Assembly: GCF_001654495.1 (NCBI RefSeq)
Contig: NZ_CP015849.1
Span: forward strand, 3,075,501-3,139,500
Direction of reading: 5' to 3'
Origin: Streptomyces sp. SAT1
GTDB taxonomy: Bacteria; Actinomycetota; Actinomycetes; Streptomycetales; Streptomycetaceae
DNA: 64,000 bases
Part shown: one piece after another, positions 50,707 to 57,241 of the stretch
Position numbering within the stretch: the first letter of the stretch is position 1
Layout: every line of letters starts with the position of its first letter
Translations under genes and position numbers: made by a program
The notes under the pieces: generated by a model
What the model was told of the DNA's origin: nothing
Seen by the model: only the letters and a program-made list of their open reading frames with translations
The model's database searches: none

Positions 50707-51483
50707 GTGACGACTACGAGCGCCGTACGGATCCAGGGGCTGTGGAAGCGGTTCGGACAGCAGGTCGCGGTGGCCGGGATCGATCTGGACCTGCCGGCCG
50801 GCCGGTTCATCGGCCTGGTCGGGCCGAACGGAGCCGGGAAGACCACCACCCTGTCCATGGTGACCGGCCTGCTCCGCCCCGACCAGGGCACCGTGGAGGT
50901 CGTCGGCCACGACGTGTGGCGCGACCCGGTCGCCGTGAAGGCCCGGATCGGCGTCCTGCCCGAGGGACTGCGGCTCTTCGAACGCCTCTCGGGCCGCGAA
51001 CTCCTCTCCTACTCCGGCCTGCTGCGCGGACTGCCCGGCGCCGAGGTGGAGCGGCGGGCCACCCAACTGCTCGACGTGCTCGACCTGGCCGGCGCCCAGC
51101 ACAAACTGGTCGTCGACTACTCGACCGGCATGCGCAAGAAGATCGGACTGGCCGCCGCGCTGCTGCACAACCCCGAAGTGCTCTTCCTGGACGAGCCGTT
51201 CGAGGGCGTCGACCCGGTCTCCGCGCAGACCATCCGGGGCGTCCTGGAGCGGTACACCGCCTCCGGCGCCACCGTCGTCTTCTCCTCCCACGTCATGGAA
51301 CTCGTCGAGTCCCTGTGCGACTGGGTCGCCGTGCTCGCCGCGGGCCGCATCCGCGCGCACGGCCCGCTCGCCGAGGTGCGCGGCGACGCGCCCACCCTCC
51401 AGCAGGCCTTCCTCGAACTCGTCGGCGCGCGGGGGCGGGACGCCGGGTCCGACCTCGACTGGCTGGGCGGCGGCACCCGATGA
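50707..51483 (+). CDS. ABC transporter ATP-binding protein
   Basis: A 258-residue ATPase: Walker A GPNGAGKTT (about 40-48), signature DYSTGMRKKIGLAAALLHNPEVLFLDEPFEGVDP with Walker B, and the H-loop SSHVMEL. The signature reads STGMRKK, typical of ABC-2 type exporters. GGAGGGAG precedes GTG 50707. Its stop overlaps the start of the permease gene by 4 bp, so the two are translationally coupled and form a transporter. The substrate is unknown. Confidence 0.94.
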   Translation: MTTTSAVRIQGLWKRFGQQVAVAGIDLDLPAGRFIGLVGPNGAGKTTTLSMVTGLLRPDQGTVEVVGHDVWRDPVAVKARIGVLPEGLRLFERLSGRELLSYSGLLRGLPGAEVERRATQLLDVLDLAGAQHKLVVDYSTGMRKKIGLAAALLHNPEVLFLDEPFEGVDPVSAQTIRGVLERYTASGATVVFSSHVMELVESLCDWVAVLAAGRIRAHGPLAEVRGDAPTLQQAFLELVGARGRDAGSDLDWLGGGTR

Positions 51484-53132
51484 GCACCGGCTCCCGGACG
51501 GACGCCGTCCCACCCGCCGCCCCTGTCGCCCCCGCCACCGCCGCCGCCCCCGTCACCGCCGTACTCGTACGGCTGAAGCTGTCCCTGCTGCGCAACGGAC
51601 TGCGCCAGTCCGGCGGACGACGCGCCGCGTACGTCGCCTCCGCCGTGGTCGCCCTGCTCTTCGGCGTCCTGCAACTGCTCGGCTTCGTGCTGCTGCGCGG
51701 CCATGAGCACGCCGCCTCCGTGGCCGTGCCGTGCGCCGCCGTGCTCGCCCTCGGCTGGGCGGTGATGCCGCTGTTCTTCCCCAGCGGCGACGAGACGCTG
51801 GACCCGACCCGCCTGGTGATGCTGCCGCTGCGCCCGCGGCCGCTCGTCCGGGGCCTGCTGACCGCCTCCCTGGTCGGCATCGGGCCCCTGTTCACGGCGC
51901 TGCTGCTGATCGGCTGTGCGATCTCGGTGGCGCACGGCGCGGGGGCGTACGCCGTCGCGGTCGTCGGCGTCGCCCTCGCGCTGCTGGTGTGCGTGGCGCT
52001 GGCCCGCGCCGTGGCCGCCGCCAACACCCGCCTGCTGACCAGCCGCAAGGGCCGCGACCTGGCCGTGCTCAGCGGGCTGGTCGTCGCGGTCGGCGCCCAA
52101 CTGGTCAACTTCGGCGCGCAGCGCCTCGGCTCCTCGGGGCTCGGACGGCTCGACCCGGTCACCGACGTGCTGCGCTGGGTGCCGCCCGCCTCCGCCGTGG
52201 ACGCGATCGACTCGGCGAGCGACGGCTCGTACGGTGTCGCGGCGGCCCAGCTCGCCCTGGCCGCCGCCGCGCTCGCCGTCCTGCTGCGCGCCTGGTCGCG
52301 CACCCTGACCCGGCTGATGACCTCCCCCGACGCCTCCACCGTCCAGGCCCCCGACGCCGCCGCCCGCAAGCGCACCGCGGCCCCGGGCCGGCGCCGGCTG
52401 CTCCCGGCCGGCCGCACCGGCACCGTGATGGAACGCTCGCTGCGCTATGTGCTGCGCGACCCGAAGACCAAGGCGGCCTGGGTGACCTCGCTGGCCATCG
52501 GGCTGATCGTGCCGGTGTTCAACGCGCTCCAGGGCACCGGCTCGGTCTACCTCGCCTGCTTCGCGGCCGGGATGCTCGGCGTGCAGATGTACAACCAGTT
52601 CGGCCAGGACACCTCCGCCTTCTGGATGGTCGCGCTCACCATCTCCTCGCCGCGCGACGCCTACCTGGAGCTGCGCGGCCGGGCCCTCGCCCTGCTGGCC
52701 GTCACCCTGCCCTACGCCACCCTCGTCACGGTCCTGACGGCGGCGCTGGTCGGCGACTGGGCCCGGCTGCCCGAGGTGCTCGGGGTGTCCTTCGCCCTGC
52801 TCGGCGCGATGCTGGCGACCGGGGCCTGGGCGTCGGCCCGCTTCCCGTACTCCATCCCGCAGGAGGGCTACAAGAACGTGGCCCCGGGACAGGCCGGGCT
52901 CGCCTGGATCGCCATCTTCGGCGGCATGCTCGCCGCGGCCCTGCTGTGCTCCCCGGTCATCGCCTTCGCCGTCTGGACCCACGTCAGCGCGACCGGCGAC
53001 GGCCTCGGCTGGCTCCTCCTGCCCGCCGGCGCCTTCTACGGCACCGCCGTCACCCTCCTCGGCCTGCGCCTGTCCGCCCCTCGCACGGCATCCCGCCTCC
53101 CGGAGATCCTCACAGCGGTGAGCAAGGGCTGA
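51480..53132 (+). CDS. ABC transporter permease, ABC-2-like
   Basis: A 550-residue membrane protein with about 12 hydrophobic segments in two blocks (about 40-270 and 320-550), separated by a polar loop with RKRTAAPGRRRLL. It begins at the ATGA overlap with the ATPase gene. The long bipartite layout resembles exporters of lantibiotics or cell-envelope components rather than importers. No receptor or substrate gene is adjacent. A hairpin terminator lies about 40 bp after the stop. Confidence 0.9.
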   Translation: MSTGSRTDAVPPAAPVAPATAAAPVTAVLVRLKLSLLRNGLRQSGGRRAAYVASAVVALLFGVLQLLGFVLLRGHEHAASVAVPCAAVLALGWAVMPLFFPSGDETLDPTRLVMLPLRPRPLVRGLLTASLVGIGPLFTALLLIGCAISVAHGAGAYAVAVVGVALALLVCVALARAVAAANTRLLTSRKGRDLAVLSGLVVAVGAQLVNFGAQRLGSSGLGRLDPVTDVLRWVPPASAVDAIDSASDGSYGVAAAQLALAAAALAVLLRAWSRTLTRLMTSPDASTVQAPDAAARKRTAAPGRRRLLPAGRTGTVMERSLRYVLRDPKTKAAWVTSLAIGLIVPVFNALQGTGSVYLACFAAGMLGVQMYNQFGQDTSAFWMVALTISSPRDAYLELRGRALALLAVTLPYATLVTVLTAALVGDWARLPEVLGVSFALLGAMLATGAWASARFPYSIPQEGYKNVAPGQAGLAWIAIFGGMLAAALLCSPVIAFAVWTHVSATGDGLGWLLLPAGAFYGTAVTLLGLRLSAPRTASRLPEILTAVSKG

Positions 53133-53495
53133 CACCGGGCGCCGCAGATTCCGGCAGCGGATCCGCACGCCGCCCCTTCCCTTGGCGATTCCCAGGGGAG
53201 GGGGCGCCCGACGCCCGACCCCACCAGTGTCCGGGACCGCCGCCCCGAGGCGCATGACACCACCGGCCCGCGCAAACACGCTCCAGGGCGCAGCCGCGCC
53301 GGTACGGCAACCACCGGGCGGACACCGCGACCGGGAACGGCACCCGCGCGACACCCGGGCGGAGACCGCACCGGAGGCCGGACACCGGACACAGCACCAC
53401 ACGACCCGCGCCCCCTCCGGGTACCGGCGCCCGGCGGGCCGAGGCGCCGTCGCATCCCCGGAGCCGGGCCGGGCCGGGCCTCCGGAGTGCGCGAC
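53133..53495. other. Gene-free interval between ABC operon and methyltransferase gene
   Basis: Contains the terminator at 53172-53205; otherwise GC-rich DNA with no gene that I can support. Confidence 0.5.
53172..53205 (+). terminator. Terminator hairpin after ABC operon
   Basis: Arms 53172-53185 and 53192-53205 pair over 14 positions with two G-U wobbles around a 6-nt loop (CGATTC). Confidence 0.6.
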
Positions 53496-54260
53496 TCAGG
53501 CGGCGCGGCGGGCCGTCGCGATGTGGACGCGGAAGCCGCACGGGACGCGGCCGTCCGCCGACGCCAGGGACTTCGCCCCGGTGAGGAAGTCCGCCCGGAG
53601 GGCGGCGACGGCGGCCGGTGCGAGCGGGCCGACGTCGTAGATGCCGGAGACGGCCGCCCAGACCCGCTCCGCCGGGCCGCTCAGGTCGATCTCCACGGTC
53701 TCCCAGCGCGGGGGCTCGAACCCGGCCGGGGCCAGGAGCGCGGCGAGCCCGGCGCGGCTGCGGGTCCGGCGGTCGCCCAGCGCCGGTATGCGCTGCGTCT
53801 CGGGCGCCTGCCGCCCGGCGGCGCCCAGCAGCGAGCCGAACAGTTCGTACGCCTCACCGCCCACGGCCCCGCCGCCCACCGCGCAGGCCAGCACACCGCC
53901 CGGCACGAGCACCCGGGCGGTCTCCGCGACGACCTTGTCGGCGTCGCCCATGAGCATCAGCGCGAGATGGCTGACGCAGGCGTCGAAAGCACCGTCGGAG
54001 AAGGGCAGCCGCTGTGCCCGCGCCTGGGCGAGCGCGGTCCCCGCGAGGGCCGGGCGGCGGCGGGCCAGGGCCAGCGAGTGGGGCGAGAGGTCGACGCCCG
54101 CCAGCCGTCGGTCCGGCGCGGCGGCCAGCAGCTCCAGCAGCACTCCGTCGCCGCAGCCGAGGTCGAGGACCCGGCGGCGGCCGGCCACCTGATCGGCGAG
54201 GATCGCGTAACTGGACCGCCCGTCCGGGGCCCGGCCACCGCCGAGGGCGTCGCCGGTCAC
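53496..54260 (-). CDS. SAM-dependent methyltransferase whose 5' end is lost
   Basis: A class I methyltransferase: RRVLDLGCGDGVLLELLA (motif I, SAM binding), LAGVDLSPHSLALAR, SDGAFDACVSHLALMLM and ARVLVPGGVLACAV. The open frame continues upstream of GTG 54260 as EEFLRSFHAEHPAV, as in related methyltransferases, until a TAG at 54300-54302 that lies where the small inverted-repeat element begins. The normal start codon, expected just before EEF, is thus missing. Translation might begin at GTG 54260, which lacks a ribosome-binding site, or at a CTG at 54290 behind AGGAGGAG. It may be expressed poorly or not at all. Substrate unknown. Confidence 0.75.
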   Translation of the reverse strand: MTGDALGGGRAPDGRSSYAILADQVAGRRRVLDLGCGDGVLLELLAAAPDRRLAGVDLSPHSLALARRRPALAGTALAQARAQRLPFSDGAFDACVSHLALMLMGDADKVVAETARVLVPGGVLACAVGGGAVGGEAYELFGSLLGAAGRQAPETQRIPALGDRRTRSRAGLAALLAPAGFEPPRWETVEIDLSGPAERVWAAVSGIYDVGPLAPAAVAALRADFLTGAKSLASADGRVPCGFRVHIATARRAA

Positions 54261-54302
54261 GGCGGGGTGCTCGGCGTGGAAGGACCGCAGGAACTCCTCC
54301 TA

Positions 54303-54489
54303 AGGACCTGTCCGGCCGATCACGGCGAAGGCGCGGGGTGTGGCACGCACATCCGCCGCGTTGTCGTCGGTTGCCGACGCTCCGCGTCGACGCCCTCCTC
54401 CGCCTTGCGCCTGCACGCACCACACCCCGCTCACCCGCGCCCACAAGGCACTGTTGCCTCCCTCCACCATGACCGGCCGGACAGGTCCT
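54303..54489. mobile_element. Candidate MITE or IS remnant with 19-bp terminal inverted repeats
   Basis: The left end, AGGACCTGTCCGGCCGATC (54303-54321), and the right end, reverse complement AGGACCTGTCCGGCCGGTC (54471-54489), match at 18 of 19 positions. The 187-bp element has no transposase frame, so it would need a transposase in trans. It lies between the methyltransferase and alpha/beta-hydrolase genes and replaces the start of the former. No target-site duplication is visible at its flanks, so it may be the scar of a larger deletion between ends. Confidence 0.65.
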
Positions 54490-54525
54490 GGGCGGCGGTG
54501 GAGGGGGCCGGGACGGTGGGCGTGT

Positions 54526-55497
54526 TCACGGGGTGAGGACCCTTTCCAGGAACGGCGAGACGGCCGCCCGCCATGCCTCGGGCTGGTCGAAGTGGACGAG
54601 GTGGCCGGCGTCGGCGACCTCCGCGTACTCGCCGAGCGGCAGGACGCGGACCATCTCCTGCGCCTCCGCGCGGCCCAGTTCGCCGTCGAGGCCGCGGACG
54701 ACGAGGGCCGGGCACCGCACCTGGGCCAGTTCCTCCCAGTGCGCGTCGTACACCCAGGTCTCGCGGGAGACGAGCATCTGCTCGGGTTCGAACACGGGGC
54801 GCCAGCCGTCCGCGTCCTCGTGCATGATCTCGGCGTAGAACGCGCCGCGGGCCGGATCCGGCCGCTCCACCCAGGGATCGTCCGCGCCGAACCACTTGCG
54901 GACATCGGCGAGGGTGGCGAACGGCGTCGGCCAGGTCTTGAACCAGTCCTCCCACTCGCGCTGGGAGGCCGCGCCGAGCGCGGAGGCGCGCATGTCGCAG
55001 ATGACCAGTGCGCGCACCAGGTCGGGGCGCTTGGCGGCGAGCTGCCAGGCGGTCAGCGCCCCCATGGCGTGTCCGACGAGGACGGCCGGGCCGAGACCGA
55101 GCTGCTCCACGGCCGCCTCGGCGTCCTCGACGTAGGCCTCGCGGGTGTACGCGGGCCGCGGGGGCTTCTCGCTCTGGCCGTGGCCCCGCTGGTCCAGGGC
55201 GACGGTGCGGTGCCGCTCGGCGAGCCAGCGGGCGGTCGGTGCCCAGTGGGAGGCCCGGCCCATGAGCCCGTGCAGTAACAGCACTCCGGCGCCCCCGGCA
55301 CCGGCCGCCCGCGCGTGACCGGCCGCCGGGGCCTGCGGATCAGGGGGCTCGGGCGGCTCGCTGAGCTGCCGCGGCAGCCCGCCGCGGTGGGCACCGGCCC
55401 GCGCCGGTACGTACGGCCGCTCCTTCGGGGGTTCGGCGAACTCCCAGGCGGCCAGCCGTACGCCGCCCGCCCCGGTCACGTCGATACGCCGCGCCAT
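54526..55497 (-). CDS. Alpha/beta-hydrolase-fold protein lacking the nucleophilic serine
   Basis: A 323-residue protein with a canonical fold: LLLHGLMGRASHW (oxyanion region, about 73-85), TVALDQRGHGQSEKP, the nucleophile elbow VGHAMGALTAW, CPALVVRGLDGELG (acid) and DAGHLVHFDQP (His). In the elbow, GxSxG reads G-H-A-M-G: Ala144 (GCC) stands where Ser is expected. A polar Pro-rich insertion lies at about residues 22-65. It is therefore unlikely to be an ordinary esterase and may bind a ligand without hydrolysing it. Confidence 0.83.
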   Translation of the reverse strand: MARRIDVTGAGGVRLAAWEFAEPPKERPYVPARAGAHRGGLPRQLSEPPEPPDPQAPAAGHARAAGAGGAGVLLLHGLMGRASHWAPTARWLAERHRTVALDQRGHGQSEKPPRPAYTREAYVEDAEAAVEQLGLGPAVLVGHAMGALTAWQLAAKRPDLVRALVICDMRASALGAASQREWEDWFKTWPTPFATLADVRKWFGADDPWVERPDPARGAFYAEIMHEDADGWRPVFEPEQMLVSRETWVYDAHWEELAQVRCPALVVRGLDGELGRAEAQEMVRVLPLGEYAEVADAGHLVHFDQPEAWRAAVSPFLERVLTP

Positions 55498-55642
55498 GTG
55501 GTCCTGGCACCCCCTAGCTCTGCCCTGGCTCCGCCACGACCGCCCGCTCGCCGCCGTCCGGCAGGTCGTCCGGCAGTTCTGCCCGGTCTGTCCGTGCGCT
55601 GTCGGTGCGGGTGCGGGAGCCGTGATTCCACTTAACAGATTA

Positions 55643-55697
55643 TCGAATACTCATTCGAAAAAGCCGCTTGCGTCACGAACACCCCTCGTTCGAGTGA
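55643..55697. promoter_or_regulatory. Two operator-like dyads in an AT-rich promoter region
   Basis: TCGAAT-ACTC-ATTCGA (55643-55658) is a perfect 6-bp inverted repeat with a 4-bp spacer, similar in form to actinobacterial LexA boxes (CGAAC-N4-GTTCG) but with T/A in place of C/G at one position of each half. A second dyad, TCACGAAC...GTTCGAGTGA (55673-55697), has one bulge. On the minus strand a GATAAT -10-like box (55644-55639) overlaps the first dyad and would serve the hydrolase gene. Confidence 0.45.
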
Positions 55698-55823
55698 CCC
55701 GCCGCAAGGAATGATCGCCGCCGCCGAGGGGAGATCTTCAACGGGAGGCGGACCACTCGGGGAAAAGCGGTCCGAGGGGACGACCCTGGGAGCTCGGGGC
55801 TCCGGGTCGCACAGGGGAGGACA

Positions 55824-55851
55824 GGCCCCGGCGCCGCTCAGCGCCGGGGCC
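55824..55851. terminator. Perfect 11-bp hairpin terminator
   Basis: GGCCCCGGCGC (55824-55834) pairs perfectly with GCGCCGGGGCC (55841-55851) around CGCTCA. It lies 290 bp beyond the dmdR1 stop and could act on either strand. Confidence 0.6.
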
Positions 55852-56141
55852 CTCTCCACGTCCGCGTGGTGTGCACGGTGCGCCACATCCTCCCCCACCC
55901 CCCAGCGTCATATGCCTCACGCAACAGCGTCGCACGCCGGGCTCCCGAGCGCTCCGCTTCGACGCACGAAAACCGGACGGAGACGGCCACCGGAGAGGCC
56001 CCCCGGAAGACCGGAAACGCATCGGACGACCGGACACGACGGCCGGCACGACGACCCCGGCGGACCGGACGGACGGACCGGACGGGCGGACCGGACCGTC
56101 ACCCGGCCGTCCGGGCCGTCCGGACCGGCGGACCGGCCGGA

Positions 56142-56834
56142 TCAGCGCTTGGCGACGAAGACGTGCGAGGCGACCTCCGACTCCAGCTCCGCCGCCTCAC
56201 CCCCGCTGCCCACCAGCACACCGCCCGCCGACTCGGTCACGCTCACCACCGAGCCGGGCTGCACACCCGCGCGCCGCAACGTGTACATCAGCTGCGCGTC
56301 CGTCTGGATCGGCTCCCCGATCCGGCGCACCACGACCGTCTTCCCCTCGGCGCCCGGATCCAGCTCGCTCAGCGCGACCAGACCCGCGTCCAGGAACGGG
56401 TCCGCGCCGTCCTTCTCGCCCAGCTCCTCAAGACCCGGGATCGGATTGCCGTACGGCGACTCGGTCGGATGCCGCAGCAGCTCCAGCACCCGGCGCTCCA
56501 CCGCCTCGCTCATCACATGCTCCCAGCGGCACGCCTCGGCGTGCACCTGCTCCCACTCCAGGCCGATCACGTCGACCAGCAGACACTCCGCCAGCCGGTG
56601 CTTGCGCATCACGCGCGTGGCCAGCCTGCGGCCCTCGTCCGTCAGCTCCAGATGACGGTCCGCGGCCACCGAGACGAGGCCGTCCCGCTCCATCCGCGCG
56701 ACCGTCTGGCTCACGGTCGGCCCACTCTGGTCCAGGCGCTCCGCGATCCGGGCGCGCATGGGGACGACGCCTTCCTCCTCCAGCTCGAGGATGGTGCGGA
56801 GATACATCTCCGTGGTGTCGATCAGTCCGGACAT
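56142..56834 (-). CDS. dmdR1: Iron-dependent repressor, DtxR family
   Basis: A 230-residue DtxR/IdeR-type regulator, the same length as S. coelicolor DmdR1. N-terminal winged helix: MSGLIDTTEMYLRTILELEEEGVVPMRARIAERLDQSGPTVSQTVARMERDGLV; metal and dimer domain with RKHRLAECLLVDVIGLEWEQVHAEACRWEHVMSEAVERR (Cys, Glu and His ligands); C-terminal SH3-like domain from about 150. With ferrous iron it represses siderophore and iron-uptake genes. ATG 56834 follows GAGGGG. Its upstream region carries an unusual leader and an iscB gene. In S. coelicolor an antisense gene (adm) overlaps dmdR1, and long antisense frames exist here too. Confidence 0.95.
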   Translation of the reverse strand: MSGLIDTTEMYLRTILELEEEGVVPMRARIAERLDQSGPTVSQTVARMERDGLVSVAADRHLELTDEGRRLATRVMRKHRLAECLLVDVIGLEWEQVHAEACRWEHVMSEAVERRVLELLRHPTESPYGNPIPGLEELGEKDGADPFLDAGLVALSELDPGAEGKTVVVRRIGEPIQTDAQLMYTLRRAGVQPGSVVSVTESAGGVLVGSGGEAAELESEVASHVFVAKR

Positions 56835-56992
56835 ACGTGCCCCTCGATTACCTCTGCCGGAAGCCCTGCGACTTCACGGCGCGTGCGCTGACCCTGAACT
56901 CAATTCTGACGCATACCACTGACAATCGGAGCGCTCCGCGCGAACAGCGGTCTCCGGCGGAAGCGGAGTGCGACAATCCGCGCACACGCAGA

Positions 56993-57061
56993 CGACCCGC
57001 GAGCTGGGTCCTCCGCCTGACGGCGGAGAGCCGGCCGGACGTACCGGCAGCTCGCGGGTCG
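56993..57061 (-). ncRNA. Y-shaped structured leader element upstream of dmdR1
   Basis: A perfect 14-bp outer stem (56993-57006 with 57048-57061) encloses two hairpins: CTCCGCC/GGCGGAG (57011-57017 with 57022-57028, TGAC loop) and CCGG/CCGG (57031-57034 with 57044-57047). The three-way-junction shape of 69 nt lies in the leader of the transcript that would run from the promoter at 57213-57241 to dmdR1. It could be a terminator, a regulatory RNA or a protein-binding site. Confidence 0.45.
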
Positions 57062-57141
57062 GGTGACTGCTTGGGATCGGGCCGGCTGCGCGCACAACTC
57101 ACACGCCGGTCCGGCACCGCACTGAACGTGGTGACGGGCCG

Positions 57142-57180
57142 CTAGCCCGCAGCCACCTCACGCGTCCGGTTTCCATACAT
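57142..57180 (-). CDS. 12-codon leader peptide
   Basis: ATG at 57180 begins MYGNRTREVAAG and stops at TAG (57142-57144). It follows an extended Shine-Dalgarno sequence, AAGGAGGTGATCC (57198-57186). A peptide this short with such a strong start suggests a leader or ribosome-loading role rather than a protein. Confidence 0.4.
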   Translation of the reverse strand: MYGNRTREVAAG

Positions 57181-57185
57181 TCTCC

Positions 57186-57198
57186 GGATCACCTCCTT
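57186..57198 (-). promoter_or_regulatory. 13-nt Shine-Dalgarno sequence
   Basis: On the minus strand AAGGAGGTGATCC is fully complementary to the conserved 3' end of 16S rRNA (GGATCACCTCCTT), far longer than a normal ribosome-binding site. It precedes ATG 57180 by about 5 nt from its end. Confidence 0.75.
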
Positions 57199-57212
57199 CC
57201 TGCTTGACCCCC

Positions 57213-57241
57213 ACACTAGGAACCGCCCGGCCGGCGTTCAA
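57213..57241 (-). promoter_or_regulatory. Strong housekeeping-type promoter toward dmdR1
   Basis: On the minus strand TTGAAC (57241-57236), exactly 17 bp, then TAGTGT (57218-57213) match the consensus of major sigma-factor promoters. The -35 box overlaps the iscB stop codon (57238-57240). Transcription would lead through the mini-frame and structured leader to dmdR1. Confidence 0.7.

Larger units (their letters stand above)
55498..56141. other. Intergenic region with AT-rich promoter, two dyads and a terminator
   Basis: 644 bp without a supported gene. It contains an unusually A/T-rich stretch (about 55625-55665), dyads at 55643-55658 and 55673-55697, and a perfect hairpin at 55824-55851. 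The hairpin could end dmdR1 transcription, which runs leftward into this region, or a small RNA read from the plus strand. Confidence 0.5.
56835..57237 (-). other. Intergenic leader between iscB and dmdR1
   Basis: This 403-bp region carries a promoter, an extended ribosome-binding site with a 12-codon reading frame, the Y-shaped element, and a 12-bp palindrome CGGAGCGCTCCG (near 56929-56940). No conventional gene is evident, although an 89-codon frame (56848-57117) is open in the same phase as the mini-frame beyond its stop. Confidence 0.5.

Noticed and set aside
54300..54905. A minus-strand frame across the small inverted-repeat element considered as a transposase fragment
   Set aside because: No DDE motif or transposase-like residues are present; most of the frame is a shadow of the hydrolase gene.
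56848..57117. An 89-codon frame upstream of dmdR1 in phase with the 12-codon leader frame
   Set aside because: It would need read-through of a TAG; the peptide is Arg/Ser-rich and folds over the Y-shaped structure, so RNA structure explains the region better.
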